This document shows, piece after piece, positions 46,268 through 55,864 of a stretch of 64,000 bases of DNA. The notes under the pieces were generated by a model, which was not told where the DNA came from, did not search any database, and saw nothing but the letters and a program-made list of their open reading frames with translations. The translations under genes and the position numbers were made by a program. Position 1 is the stretch's first letter. Every line of letters begins with the position of its first letter. The DNA is from Vibrio syngnathi (GTDB lineage Bacteria; Pseudomonadota; Gammaproteobacteria; Enterobacterales; Vibrionaceae). Location of the stretch: assembly GCF_002119525.1 (NCBI RefSeq), contig NZ_CP017916.1, positions 1,798,001 to 1,862,000 of the forward strand. The letters run 5' to 3'.

Positions 46268-47320
46268 TTACTTTAAGGTAATGCGCTTTATTTCAGAAAG
46301 GACGGCTTTGCGAAGGTCGGATAGTTTTACTTTTCGCTCATTATGCCAAGGCATAGGACGCAACAACGTCATGGCTTTTAAACCCAGTCTAGCAGTGAGG
46401 ATACCAACACCTAGCCCTTGCCCTGCCCGAGCTGAAACTTTACCTGCAAGATCCATCGAGACGATATCCATGCTCGCATCGATCGCCAACTCACTCGCGC
46501 CTGCCACTGCCATGTTGATTAACACTAACTTGAACAACTTAATGCGAGACCAGTAACCCAATTCAATACCATACACATCAGCAAGCTTGTCTATCATGGT
46601 AAAATTACGCCACGCGACCAGTAACATGTCTGCTGCCGCTAATGGGCTCACAGCAACCAAGGCTGCCGATTCGGTCGAGAACTTAGTGACAATTTGAGTC
46701 GCCACTTTGTCTTGTTGGGCAACAACGAGTGCATCGTACATATCTAATACTTCAGCATCACTGTGCGCCGGGTTAATGCTATTTCGCCACTTATCATAAG
46801 CTGGAGACTCAGCGACAATACCGCTCTGCTTCGCAATGTTTTCACAGAACGCTTTGCCTTTACCGACACTCTGGCTTTGTAATAGCTCTTCACTCTGCTC
46901 TTGCACGTTGAAATGCTGTTTCAGTGAGCGTAGCTTCCACAGCTCTTTGCCTATTGCACCTAAACCCAATGAGGCAATCGCAGCAATAAAGCCAGCCCAA
47001 CCTAACGCCAGCCAGTCGGCTGTTTGAACTGCAGTGATGACAGAGTCAATCGCCTGCCAACCCACCAGACCAGAGAAAGCAACTAACAAGCCAGTTCCAA
47101 ACCACTTCTTCTTTTTGCTCGGGCGAATCACTTGTTCCAATTGCTGCTCAGCGTCACCATCAAGGTCGGTTTCCACTTGTGGTGCGACGGGCACAAACTT
47201 CTCTTGTTCCGTGAATAGCTTTTGAGCCCCCAAGTCTGGGGTAACTTCATTCTTATCCGGCTCATCGAACGAGGTCTTCAAAGGTTCATTAAAGACCTGC
47301 TTTGTTTTTAATTCACTCAT
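46268..47320 (-). CDS. ycjF: YcjF / UPF0283 membrane protein
   Basis: This 350-residue inner-membrane protein of the TIGR01620 family has an acidic variable N-terminus, two adjacent hydrophobic segments near residues 75-125 ([40 protein letters not shown]) and a conserved C-terminal domain ([17 protein letters not shown]). The ATG at 47320 follows the ycjX stop by 14 bases. YcjX-YcjF pairs are associated with the phage-shock response in enterics; the exact function is unclear. Confidence 0.92.
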   Translation of the reverse strand: MSELKTKQVFNEPLKTSFDEPDKNEVTPDLGAQKLFTEQEKFVPVAPQVETDLDGDAEQQLEQVIRPSKKKKWFGTGLLVAFSGLVGWQAIDSVITAVQTADWLALGWAGFIAAIASLGLGAIGKELWKLRSLKQHFNVQEQSEELLQSQSVGKGKAFCENIAKQSGIVAESPAYDKWRNSINPAHSDAEVLDMYDALVVAQQDKVATQIVTKFSTESAALVAVSPLAAADMLLVAWRNFTMIDKLADVYGIELGYWSRIKLFKLVLINMAVAGASELAIDASMDIVSMDLAGKVSARAGQGLGVGILTARLGLKAMTLLRPMPWHNERKVKLSDLRKAVLSEIKRITLK

Positions 47321-47334
47321 TTTGATTACCTCAA

Positions 47335-48708
47335 TTACTTCAACTTGTCGCCAATAAGGTACTCTAATACCTTGTCGACTCTTAGGTGCTGACAAGGCTC
47401 ATCGGAGTGTTGTTCCATTGGCCTAAAGCTTGTGAAATCGAACTGATTAGTTTCCCAATACTGTTTGTTCGGCAGTTTGTGCGGCACCTCACCCGGATAC
47501 ATAGTTCGTGGTACGTTATCCAATGTGACGCCTTGCAATGCAGGAACATTGTTTGAACCCGATGAGATATAACCCGCGCTTGTCGCTTGAATTGACGCGA
47601 TACTCATGCAACTCATATCAATGTGTTCAAACGCCGCCTGTTGCCAAGCCGGGTGAACCATCTGTTGTAACAGCGATACCAAGTTCGGATGTTGATCCGG
47701 TGTCACGTGATCGGCCTTGGTTGCTGCGAACAATATCTTGTCGATCTTAGGCGCAAACAAGCGTCTTAAGATATTGCTTCTACCGTACTTAAAACTCTTC
47801 AATAGTTGTTCTAACGCACCACGCATGTCCATGAAAGAGTCATAGCCCGCATTAAGTGGTTGTAAGCAATCCACCAGAACAATTTGTCTGTCAAACGTAG
47901 CAAAGTGATTCTTATAGAACGCCTTTACGACCTTCTGTTGATACTCTTCATAACGCGCCTTCAACACTGCATAATTACTGGTTTTTGAGAACTTCCCCTC
48001 AGGTTCAATACACGGGAAGAATTGCAGCACAGGCGCACCTTCAAGCTCACCGGGTAATACGAAGCGACCAGGTTGAACCCAATGCAACCCATTACTCTTA
48101 CAGGTATGCAGATACTGAGTGTAGCTATCAGCAATTGCGACCAGTTTCTTTTCGTCCGCTTCTGCTAGCAAATCAATATCACCACGTATTGCGTTCCACT
48201 GTTGCGAGTAAGTTTCTCTGTCACCTTTCAATGCGGCAAACTGAGATTGGCTCCAAGTATCAAAGTCCATATCCAGTAACGGCAAATCAAGCAGCCACTC
48301 TCCCGGATAATCAACAATATCTAGATAAAGGGTGCTGTTTTTGCTCAGTAGCTTTTTCGCGCCCTTCGCAGGCTTATATTTGATGGCTAGACGAATCTCA
48401 CTGACATCGCGCGTCGGCACTGGCCATTCTGGTGGCTGCGCATTCAAAGATTCCATCGCTTCATCATAAGAGAAGCGTGGGATCATCATGTTGTGTTGAG
48501 GAATGCGCTTAGCGCCAATAATTCTGCCGTCTCTCGCCGATGCAAGTAGAGGCAGGTTTTTATGGGTAGACGTATGAAGAAGCTGATTAACCAGCGAAGT
48601 AATGAAGGCTGTCTTACCCGCACGAGAAAGCCCCGTGACCGCGACTCGAATGTGAGAATCCGTTCCTCTGCTTATAAAGTCACTCATTTCTTGAGTTAGG
48701 TGTTTCAT
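47335..48708 (-). CDS. ycjX: YcjX-family GTPase-like P-loop protein
   Basis: This 457-residue P-loop protein of the DUF463/YcjX family has Walker [20 protein letters not shown] near 26 and the conserved [19 protein letters not shown] near 128-146. It is translated with ycjF. In E. coli ycjX-ycjF belong to the PspF/sigma54 regulon, but psp genes are absent here and I found no sigma54 promoter upstream. GGAG lies 8 bases before the ATG. Confidence 0.93.
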   Translation of the reverse strand: MKHLTQEMSDFISRGTDSHIRVAVTGLSRAGKTAFITSLVNQLLHTSTHKNLPLLASARDGRIIGAKRIPQHNMMIPRFSYDEAMESLNAQPPEWPVPTRDVSEIRLAIKYKPAKGAKKLLSKNSTLYLDIVDYPGEWLLDLPLLDMDFDTWSQSQFAALKGDRETYSQQWNAIRGDIDLLAEADEKKLVAIADSYTQYLHTCKSNGLHWVQPGRFVLPGELEGAPVLQFFPCIEPEGKFSKTSNYAVLKARYEEYQQKVVKAFYKNHFATFDRQIVLVDCLQPLNAGYDSFMDMRGALEQLLKSFKYGRSNILRRLFAPKIDKILFAATKADHVTPDQHPNLVSLLQQMVHPAWQQAAFEHIDMSCMSIASIQATSAGYISSGSNNVPALQGVTLDNVPRTMYPGEVPHKLPNKQYWETNQFDFTSFRPMEQHSDEPCQHLRVDKVLEYLIGDKLK

Positions 48709-48794
48709 TTGAACGACTCCGTGATAGTTAGGCCAGTCGGTTATGATAATAGATAGGCTAGCCTATGTTCTTTCCCTGTTGGGATAGTGTGTAT

Positions 48795-48840
48795 GCTTTT
48801 GCTTGAGCTTTTGCTTTTTCTTTTGCTTTTGCTTTTGCTT
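48795..48840. repeat. Imperfect TTTTGC hexamer repeat upstream of ycjX
   Basis: About seven units of TTTTGC or close variants form a strand-biased tract (pyrimidine-rich on plus, AAAAGC on the ycjX coding strand). It lies 87-132 bases before ycjX. A 61-codon plus-strand frame through it encodes only a Leu-rich run and has no ribosome binding site, so it is not counted as a gene. Confidence 0.7.
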
Positions 48841-48883
48841 ACGTTGACGAGTATGCAATACCCATTCTTAATGCTAGATGAAC

Positions 48884-48918
48884 AAAAGCCCCTGACTACA
48901 TTCATAATCAGGGGCTTT
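48884..48918 (-). terminator. Terminator of the small membrane protein gene
   Basis: An 11-bp stem (AAAGCCCCTGA / TCAGGGGCTTT) with a 12-base loop runs into TTTTGTT on the minus strand, 25 bases after the stop of the 61-residue protein gene. Confidence 0.8.
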
Positions 48919-48943
48919 AGAATTTTTCTGCGATATCCGACTC

Positions 48944-49129
48944 TTAATCGTCTTCAATCAACTTGTAGATAACAAACAGTGCAATCTCTGCAATTAGCCA
49001 AAGCGCACAAGTAATCGTCACGTATTTATTATCAAAGATGCTGATCCCTTTCAAGATCAGGTCGTAGCCAACAAAAGCACCAATCACCACTGCCAAGATA
49101 ATCTGTAGGATCTGAATAAAACGAGGCAT
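48944..49129 (-). CDS. Small two-helix membrane protein
   Basis: This 61-residue protein is nearly all membrane: helices at about residues 5-23 and 36-56, with a charged C-terminal KLIEDD. It has a strong ribosome binding site (AGGAG 6 bases before the ATG) and its own terminator, which support a real gene. Function unknown. Confidence 0.72.
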   Translation of the reverse strand: MPRFIQILQIILAVVIGAFVGYDLILKGISIFDNKYVTITCALWLIAEIALFVIYKLIEDD

Positions 49130-49188
49130 TCCTCTCTCCTATGTTCTTATATTAAACTATGTGTTTATCACTATATCATTGATAATAT

Positions 49189-49220
49189 GACAAAAGTGCA
49201 AATAATGCTGCACTTTTGTC
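49189..49220. terminator. Stem-loop downstream of fumarase
   Basis: A perfect 12-bp stem (GACAAAAGTGCA / TGCACTTTTGTC) with an 8-base loop lies 72 bases after the fumarase stop. It is followed by only a modest T content on the minus strand. Best read as the fumarase terminator. Confidence 0.6.
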
Positions 49221-49292
49221 TTTAACTTTCTGTCAAGAATTGCAATTTAAACGCTGAAGCTAGTGCCTGTTACGACTTTTGACTTCGGTGAA

Positions 49293-50810
49293 TTACGCTT
49301 TTTCAGCTTCAGCAATTTTCACTTTCCACGTGTCAGGGCCGATCTGGTGTGCGTTTACGCCGTTTGAGTCAACCGCAACCGTTACAGGCATATCTTCAAC
49401 TTCAAACTCGTAAATCGCTTCCATACCTAGATCTTCAAACGCGACAACACGTGCTTTCTTAATTGCTTTTGCAACAAGATAAGCTGCACCGCCAACCGCC
49501 ATCAGGTAAACCGATTTATGTTGTTTGATTGATTCAACCGTTGCAGGACCACGTTCAGCTTTACCGATCATACCCATAATGCCGGTTTCTTCTAGCATCA
49601 TGTCGGTGAACTTATCCATACGAGTAGACGTTGTTGGGCCTGCAGGACCTACCGCTTCATCACGTACTGCATCAACAGGGCCTACGTAGTAAATGAACTT
49701 ACCTTTCAGGTCGACGCCTTCTGGTAAACCTTCACCACTTTCAAGCATGCCTTGAATACGTTTATGCGCTGCATCACGACCGGTTAAGATCTTACCTGAT
49801 AGAAGAACCGTCTCGCCAGTCTTCCACTCTTGAACGTCTTCTTTGGTAATTTCATCTAGGTTAACACGGCGTGTATTCGCGCCAGCTTCCCAAGTAATGT
49901 CTGGCCACTCTTCTAGCTTAGGTGGCGTCAGCTCTGCAGGGCCGCTGCCATCTAATGTGAAATGTACGTGACGCGTTGCTGCACAGTTCGGGATCAAGCA
50001 AACAGGCTTAGATGCGGCGTGCGTTGGTGCTGTTTTGATTTTCACGTCAACCACAGTCGTTAGACCGCCAAGGCCTTGCGCACCAATACCAAGCTTGTTC
50101 ACACGGTTAAAGATATCTAAACGAAGCTCTTCTTCTGCGTTCTCTGGGCCTTTGTCGATAAGCTCTTGAATATCGATGTGTTCCATCAGAGATTCTTTTG
50201 CTAGTACCGCTGCTTTTTCAGCCGTGCCGCCGATGCCTATGCCAAGCATGCCCGGTGGACACCAGCCCGCGCCCATTGTTGGTAGCGTCTTCTCTACCCA
50301 CTCAGCAATATCATCAGAAGGGTTAAGCATGACCATCTTGGTTTTGTTCTCAGAACCGCCGCCTTTTGCTGCGATTTGAATTTCAACTTTGTTGCCTGGA
50401 ACCATATTAATGTGAACAACCGCTGGTGTGTTGTCTTTGGTATTAATACGCTTACCTGCAGGGTCCATTAGGACAGATGCACGCAATGGGTTATCTGGAT
50501 TGTTGTAAGCTTGACGAACGCCTTCATCAACCATCTGTTGTACTGTTTGATCCGTTTCCCACCTAACATCCATACCGATGTTCACGAAACAAGTAACAAT
50601 ACCCGTATCCTGACAAATTGGACGATGGCCTTCAGCAGACATACGCGAGTTGATAAGAATCTGAGCAATCGCATCTTTAGCGGCTTGGCTCTCTTCTTTC
50701 TCGTACGCTTTTTCTAGGGCTTGGACAAAGTCTAAAGGGTGATAATAAGAAATGTACTGAAGTGCGTCAGCGACACTGCTGATCACATCTTGCTTACGAA
50801 TAACCGTCAT
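49293..50810 (-). CDS. fumA: Class I fumarate hydratase
   Basis: This 505-residue iron-sulfur fumarase interconverts fumarate and malate in the TCA cycle. The N-terminal alpha domain has the cluster cysteines in HRPICQDTGIVTCF near 62-75, with MGAGWCPPGMLGIGIGG near 180 and CLIPNCAATRHVHF near 260-273. The C-terminal beta domain begins near 320 (LSGKILTGRDAAHKRI; VGPAGPTTSTRMD). Class I enzymes need a [4Fe-4S] cluster and are oxygen-sensitive. It is divergent from pabB, the same arrangement as V. cholerae VC1304/VC1305. Which fum letter applies is uncertain. Confidence 0.94.
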   Translation of the reverse strand: MTVIRKQDVISSVADALQYISYYHPLDFVQALEKAYEKEESQAAKDAIAQILINSRMSAEGHRPICQDTGIVTCFVNIGMDVRWETDQTVQQMVDEGVRQAYNNPDNPLRASVLMDPAGKRINTKDNTPAVVHINMVPGNKVEIQIAAKGGGSENKTKMVMLNPSDDIAEWVEKTLPTMGAGWCPPGMLGIGIGGTAEKAAVLAKESLMEHIDIQELIDKGPENAEEELRLDIFNRVNKLGIGAQGLGGLTTVVDVKIKTAPTHAASKPVCLIPNCAATRHVHFTLDGSGPAELTPPKLEEWPDITWEAGANTRRVNLDEITKEDVQEWKTGETVLLSGKILTGRDAAHKRIQGMLESGEGLPEGVDLKGKFIYYVGPVDAVRDEAVGPAGPTTSTRMDKFTDMMLEETGIMGMIGKAERGPATVESIKQHKSVYLMAVGGAAYLVAKAIKKARVVAFEDLGMEAIYEFEVEDMPVTVAVDSNGVNAHQIGPDTWKVKIAEAEKA

Positions 50811-51063
50811 TGCATGCCTCTTTATTGTTCTGGTTCCATGTGCGTTCTTGGTTCGACTGTTTTGTCTAACCGGACTAGTTGGCTTAGCTTTTTATTATGT
50901 TGAGCTGTATTTAGTTGCTTTAGCAATCGCTTGCATAGCTGTAAACTAAACCACTTGGATTACTCCGTTCTAATCAAGAACCCATTTTATTTTCAATTTA
51001 TGATACTCTTGCTTCCTCTCACACGCCATGCAGTGATCGAACTCTTTGTCACAAATTAAACAA

Positions 51064-52437
51064 ATGAATAACAACGAATTTCGCTCTATCCAAATCAAGC
51101 CGCTTGAATATCAATCAACTTTAGCTAAACAGCTGTTTTCTCATATTGAAAGCGTGCCGTGGGCAATGCTATTACGCTCCGCCTCAGAAAGCCACGTTGA
51201 TAGTCGATACGACATTTTAGTTGCTCAACCCATCGCCACCTTCGAGACAATCGGCGCAAAAACGACCGTTAATGTTAATGAGACGTGCGCTGTTTCAGAC
51301 TCCGATCCTTTCGAACTACTCGACCAATATCAGCAGCAATTACTGCCCGCTACCAAAGACTACCCTGAGTTGCCATTTGTTGGCGGTGCTTTAGGCTACT
51401 TTAGCTACGATTTAGGTCGCAGAGTCGAGGCGCTTCCTTCACTTGCTGAACGTGACATTGAAGCGCCAGACATGGCGGTTGGCTTGTATGAATGGGCCAT
51501 AGTGGTTGATCACAAGCTTAAGATGGCATGCGTCGTTGGACAAAATATCGAGACGCATTGGAATTGGTTATCAGAGCAGCAAGACAAACCGCAAGCCGAA
51601 CAGTTCCACCTTACGACACCTTGGCAATCGAACATGAGCGAACAGAGCTATTCTGACAAGTTCAACAGCGTTCAAGAATACTTGTTGTCGGGCGACTGCT
51701 ATCAGATAAACCTTGCTCAACGTTTTCGTGCCGATTACCAAGGCAGTGAATGGCTCGCTTATGAAAAGTTAGAGCAGTACAACTCAGCTCCATTCTCTGG
51801 TTTTATCCGTTTAGCAGGCTGCACCATTCTCAGTATCTCCCCTGAGCGTTTTTTAGAGCTCAATAGTGGCACCATTGAAACCAAGCCGATCAAAGGGACA
51901 CGTCCTCGTTCTGAAGATTCCATGATTGATGACGCCAATGCTCAAGACCTGTTAACTGCCGAGAAAGATCAGGCAGAAAACCTGATGATTGTCGACCTAC
52001 TGCGCAATGACATAGGTCGAGTCGCTAAGCCGGGATCGGTTCATGTGCCAAAGCTATTCGATATAGAGAGTTTCCCTGCTGTGCACCACTTAGTGAGCAC
52101 GATAAGGGCAGAGCTTGATGTCCAATATTCAGCACATGACCTATTAAGGGCTTGCTTTCCCGGGGGGTCGATTACCGGCGCTCCAAAAGTTCGCGCGATG
52201 CAGATCATTGAGGAGCTAGAGCCTCATCGTCGCTCGGCGTATTGCGGTAGCATTGGTTATATCAGCCGTAATGGCAGAATGGACACCAGCATTACGATTC
52301 GTACGTTAGTGGCAGAAAACAATACGCTTTATGCTTGGGCTGGAGGAGGTGTGGTATTTGATAGTGATTGTGCTTCTGAGTACCAAGAGACTCTTGATAA
52401 GCTGAGTAGAATATTGCCTGTACTGGCTGATAGATAA
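51064..52437 (+). CDS. pabB: Aminodeoxychorismate synthase component I
   Basis: This enzyme of about 457 residues, with PabA, converts chorismate and glutamine to 4-amino-4-deoxychorismate for folate. PabB/TrpE features: the PIKGTRPR lysine motif near 277, DLLRNDIGRVAKPGSV near 320, FPGGSITGAPKVRAMQIIEELEP near 372, and YAWAGGGVVFDSDCASEYQET near the end. Either a TTG at 51046 or the ATG at 51064 could start it; neither has a clear ribosome binding site and the ATG is listed. Divergent promoters are shared with the fumarase gene across about 250 bases. Confidence 0.92.
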   Translation: MNNNEFRSIQIKPLEYQSTLAKQLFSHIESVPWAMLLRSASESHVDSRYDILVAQPIATFETIGAKTTVNVNETCAVSDSDPFELLDQYQQQLLPATKDYPELPFVGGALGYFSYDLGRRVEALPSLAERDIEAPDMAVGLYEWAIVVDHKLKMACVVGQNIETHWNWLSEQQDKPQAEQFHLTTPWQSNMSEQSYSDKFNSVQEYLLSGDCYQINLAQRFRADYQGSEWLAYEKLEQYNSAPFSGFIRLAGCTILSISPERFLELNSGTIETKPIKGTRPRSEDSMIDDANAQDLLTAEKDQAENLMIVDLLRNDIGRVAKPGSVHVPKLFDIESFPAVHHLVSTIRAELDVQYSAHDLLRACFPGGSITGAPKVRAMQIIEELEPHRRSAYCGSIGYISRNGRMDTSITIRTLVAENNTLYAWAGGGVVFDSDCASEYQETLDKLSRILPVLADR

Positions 52438-52511
52438 ATTTAATCTAGATTTATTAAACCGGGTTATTAAAAACAGCTAAAAATCCAATCTGGAAAGTAC
52501 TTTAATATTAA

Positions 52512-52545
52512 AAAAGCTAAGTGGGCAATCACCTACTTAGCTTTT
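52512..52545. terminator. Bidirectional terminator after pabB
   Basis: A 14-bp stem beginning AAAAGCTAAGT and ending ACTTAGCTTTT, with one G-U pair and a 6-base loop, separates the convergent pabB and barrel genes. Confidence 0.88.
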
Positions 52546-52558
52546 CAATAACACTAGC

Positions 52559-53176
52559 CTAGAAGGTGTATGTTGTAGCCAAATAGAATGAGCCGAGTGT
52601 GTGAACGTTAGATAACTCTTTGTTCTTTTCATCTTTCACTTTGATATCAGCTGCTTCCCAATCAATACCTGCACGTAATGCTAGAGCTGGTGCAGCAGGA
52701 ATTGCATACTCTACGCCCACCCCCATTTTTATACCAGATACGGTTGATGACTTAGTCGCAAAGTATTTATTATTACCACTGTTTTCAATTTCTGAATTTA
52801 AAAAGCTATAACCTAAAAGTGCATAAGGTCGAAGACCAATATCGAACGTATAACCAACATTCGCAGCAACGCTAATTGAACTAAAGTCTGTTGTGAATGC
52901 TTTTGAACTGCCTACTTTTGTTGTAGACGTTCCATATTTAGTATATTGGCCTTCGATACCAATAATACGGTTGATCTGATAACCGGCAATGAGTTTATAA
53001 GAAGGTGATTCAGTTTCAGTTGTTGTGGTTTTGCGAGTTATGGCCTTACCAAAACCACCATCATCAAGTTCAGTTGAACCAGCTCCTACTCCGATATAGA
53101 AACCATTTGGGTCTTTTTGTGCAGCCACTGCAGATAAAGGTGCAATTAGAGCAAGCGTCACTATCATTTTTTTCAT
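52559..53176 (-). CDS. Outer-membrane beta-barrel protein
   Basis: This 205-residue exported protein has a signal peptide MKKMIVTLALIAPLSAVAA. Its strands and glycine-rich turns resemble the OmpA/OmpW-type eight-stranded barrel (FYIGVGAGSTELDDGGFG, ISVAANVGYTFDIGLRPYALLGYSF), and it ends in FYLATTYTF with terminal Phe. The ATG at 53176 has GGA 6 bases upstream. A strong AAGGAGG at 53206-53212 is too far from it and hugs an in-frame TTG nine codons earlier, so a longer form is possible. Function unknown. Confidence 0.8.
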   Translation of the reverse strand: MKKMIVTLALIAPLSAVAAQKDPNGFYIGVGAGSTELDDGGFGKAITRKTTTTETESPSYKLIAGYQINRIIGIEGQYTKYGTSTTKVGSSKAFTTDFSSISVAANVGYTFDIGLRPYALLGYSFLNSEIENSGNNKYFATKSSTVSGIKMGVGVEYAIPAAPALALRAGIDWEAADIKVKDEKNKELSNVHTLGSFYLATTYTF

Positions 53177-53353
53177 ATCGAATCCATTTTTATAGTTTTT
53201 CAAACCTCCTTAATATAATTAATAAAAGCGACCAATAAAGTAAGTGAACGTATAGCATTGTCAGCTCACTTGTTACATTGACAATATACTCAAGATATTA
53301 GAGACAAATAAATAACGTTGCATATTCACTCGCTACAAAGGCAATGATATTTA

Positions 53354-55051
53354 TTAGCCCCACTTATTCAGCATTATCACTAAGTCATTCGCTGTATAGG
53401 GTTTACTCAATATATCGTCCATACCAGATTCAATACACAACTCCCGCTCTTCTTTTGTCGTGCCTGCCGTTAATGCAATAACCGGTAAGGTATAACCTGA
53501 ATTTCGCAGCTTCTTTGTTGCTTCAAAACCATCCATGACCGGCATTCTGCAATCCATGAACACAATATCGTAATCATTGCCTGCGGCTAGCTCGAACCCT
53601 TCTATACCGTTACTTGCGATAACAGGTTCAATCTCGTGTTTACGTAGCATTTGTTGGATGATGATTTGGTTCATCTTAATATCATCGACCACCAGCACTC
53701 TGAGCAATGACAGGTCGATCTCAGGCTCAAAGCCTTTAGCTACGCTATCACTCTCCGTCAGTGAATCAACCACTTGAAGAGGTACCGAGACGGTAAACTT
53801 AGTACCCGAACCGACAACACTGGTCACGCCAATGTTGCCACTCATCAACGCAACCAACTTACGACAAATAGCCAAGCCAAGCCCGGTACCTTCATAGTTT
53901 CGGCTGCTTGAGTTGTCGACCTGCGTAAAAGGTTCAAAGAGGGTTTTGTGGGCAGACTTTGCGATACCGACCCCTGTGTCCTCAACAGAAAAAATGAATC
54001 GATCATTGAGCCATTTTATTTCAACGCTCACGCGCCCTTGATCTGTGAACTTAATTGCATTGCCGATTAAATTTACAAACAATTGAGTGATGCGCTCTAA
54101 GTCACCGTAGAAATGACTGGGTACCCCATCGGCTATATTGACATCAAACTGAAGCTGCTTTTCAATCGCACGATTGGTAAAAATACTGCCAATCGTATTT
54201 TTCAAATCATGTAGCGCAAATTTCTTCGGAATAAGCTCCAACATACCCGCATTGATTTTACTGTAATCCAATAAATCATTAATGATGGTTCTAAGAAACT
54301 CACCAGATTGACTTAGGTTATTCACTATTTCACGTTGAGAGCTAGTCAGTTCGGTATCGCTGATCAATTCAGCACTGCCCAATAAGCCGTTGAGTGGAGT
54401 TCTTAATTCATGATTAATCATCGCTACAAAATCGCGTGTTGCCCTTTCCGACTCTTCTGCTCGCTTACGTGATTCAATATTTCGGTTAATCGCAAGCTGA
54501 TGGGTTAAGGCACTGCAGATAAGGTCCGTCACTAACAACAGTTGGCTTTGGATGAATTCGTAGTCTTGATCTAGCAACCTAACCTTCACTATTAACGCAC
54601 CGACTATCACCTTCTCTACTTCAAGAGGTACTGTCAGTAAATCGCCTCGCCATTGAGGCTCCTGAACATTTTGGTCTAATTCACCGACAGTTTCGTCACC
54701 GTAGTCATTTGTGAGAAGCTGCGGGATCAGTTTAGGCGGGAGTATCAGGCGACTCGCTTCAATCAAATAACTGTTGGTCACGTTAGTCGTTAACTCTGAC
54801 AACATAATATCATCGAGATCATTCCTAAGAAACGCGCGCCCGAAATCGATCAACAGGTTGTCGATCTGTTCTTGGAATTCGATCCGTCGAATATTCGCAT
54901 TGGAACGCTTTTCTAATTGGCGTAGCGCAAGCTCTAGTTGTTGGTTGGCCTCAAACAGTTCGAGACTCTTTTGCTCCAACAAGGCTTCAGCTGCTTTCCG
55001 AGCTGCTATTTGACGTTTAAGTTTTTTCTCTTGGGCAGATGCCAGATCCAT
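53354..55051 (-). CDS. Hybrid histidine kinase partnered with H-NOX (HqsK-like)
   Basis: This 565-residue hybrid kinase has no clear membrane helix. An N-terminal coiled coil (about 1-50) and a linker domain to about 190 precede the HisKA domain (phospho-His in MINHELRTPLNG, near 214) and HATPase (NLIGNAIKFTD, DTGVGIA, GTGLGLAICRKL). A C-terminal receiver carries VFMDCRMPVMDGFEA with its Asp near 499. It starts one base after the H-NOX stop. In Vibrio harveyi and Shewanella an H-NOX protein controls such a cytoplasmic kinase; the layout fits HqsK, which feeds quorum sensing. That link is inferred. Confidence 0.9.
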   Translation of the reverse strand: MDLASAQEKKLKRQIAARKAAEALLEQKSLELFEANQQLELALRQLEKRSNANIRRIEFQEQIDNLLIDFGRAFLRNDLDDIMLSELTTNVTNSYLIEASRLILPPKLIPQLLTNDYGDETVGELDQNVQEPQWRGDLLTVPLEVEKVIVGALIVKVRLLDQDYEFIQSQLLLVTDLICSALTHQLAINRNIESRKRAEESERATRDFVAMINHELRTPLNGLLGSAELISDTELTSSQREIVNNLSQSGEFLRTIINDLLDYSKINAGMLELIPKKFALHDLKNTIGSIFTNRAIEKQLQFDVNIADGVPSHFYGDLERITQLFVNLIGNAIKFTDQGRVSVEIKWLNDRFIFSVEDTGVGIAKSAHKTLFEPFTQVDNSSSRNYEGTGLGLAICRKLVALMSGNIGVTSVVGSGTKFTVSVPLQVVDSLTESDSVAKGFEPEIDLSLLRVLVVDDIKMNQIIIQQMLRKHEIEPVIASNGIEGFELAAGNDYDIVFMDCRMPVMDGFEATKKLRNSGYTLPVIALTAGTTKEERELCIESGMDDILSKPYTANDLVIMLNKWG

Positions 55052-55052
55052 A

Positions 55053-55595
55053 TCACTTTTCTACTTTGAGATTAAACCTAACCACGCTTTGATCATCATT
55101 TTGTGGCGTCATTTCTACCCCAATTGATTCACCGTGGTACTCAGCACACCCTTCTATAAGTCCCAAGCAAACATGAGACATACACCGTGCGCTTTTATAG
55201 TCAAAGACAAGTTGCGCTTCGGTCGTGGTGATAAAGCTAAATTTTGGAGGCTCAGCATCTGGGTAGAGCTTCTTCACTTCCACGTGAATGTAACGCTCTA
55301 CGTGCTGAATAAATTGAAAAGTGTTGTTGCTGTGGGCGAGGCTCGCTTTATTCGGTAATGACGCCAGTAAGTTCTTAAAAACAGACTGTCCAAAAACACG
55401 TTGTAAGCTCGCTGCATCAATATCAGTTTTTTTGCTCAGATTGATAATCAACCGAACAAGATCTTGATGGTCGTAACTGCCTACTGATGTGTAGATCCCC
55501 TCATCTTCTGACATTTCTAGAACTTCTTCCAAAAGCTCTAACCCAAACTTGTCTTCAACAAGCTCTAAAAATTCGGTGAATATGATTCCTTTCAT
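55053..55595 (-). CDS. H-NOX heme nitric oxide sensor
   Basis: This 180-residue heme-NO-binding domain protein (HNOB fold) has the proximal heme ligand His104 in YIHVEVKKLYPDAEPP and the heme-propionate motif YKSAR at 133-137. It binds NO through ferrous heme and relays this to the kinase encoded directly downstream. It lies 1 base from the kinase gene, so the two are co-transcribed. There is no sign of a distal H-bonding Tyr, which would favour NO over oxygen, but that needs a structure-based alignment. Confidence 0.92.
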   Translation of the reverse strand: MKGIIFTEFLELVEDKFGLELLEEVLEMSEDEGIYTSVGSYDHQDLVRLIINLSKKTDIDAASLQRVFGQSVFKNLLASLPNKASLAHSNNTFQFIQHVERYIHVEVKKLYPDAEPPKFSFITTTEAQLVFDYKSARCMSHVCLGLIEGCAEYHGESIGVEMTPQNDDQSVVRFNLKVEK

Positions 55596-55783
55596 CTCAT
55601 ACCTTTTCTTCTATTTCTTTTTAGAATGGTCCACTAAGTTATTGTTATCAAATTCTTAAACAGAAAATATATGTTTCATCACCCAATTTATGACATAGGT
55701 AACGCTTACTAGCGCATTTTAAGAAAATTCGTGACTAGCCGGCTCTTGTTATGTCCTGTGATCCCCTCTACTAAAGGAGGAAT

Positions 55784-55843
55784 ATGACGACAAATGAGAA
55801 ATTAGTAATCAACACACGGTTATGTCTATACTTAAAATCATAA
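55784..55843 (+). CDS. Candidate 19-residue small ORF before nudL
   Basis: The frame begins MTTNEKL and ends LYLKS, with a near-perfect ribosome binding site AAAGGAGG 3-4 bases before the ATG, the strongest in this area. It ends 21 bases before nudL, so it may be a leader peptide that couples translation. The upstream CCTC could pair with GAGG in the site. Without conservation data it is only a candidate. Confidence 0.35.
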   Translation: MTTNEKLVINTRLCLYLKS

Positions 55844-55864
55844 TAATCAATATATTGGCTTTAT

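Noticed and set aside
48709..48943. Possible sigma54 promoter for ycjX-ycjF
   Set aside because: No TGGCAC-N5-TTGCA-like element was found upstream and no psp genes are in the window.
48787..48972. Leu-rich 61-codon plus-strand frame
   Set aside because: It is a translation of the TTTTGC repeat and runs opposite a terminator and the end of a real minus-strand gene.
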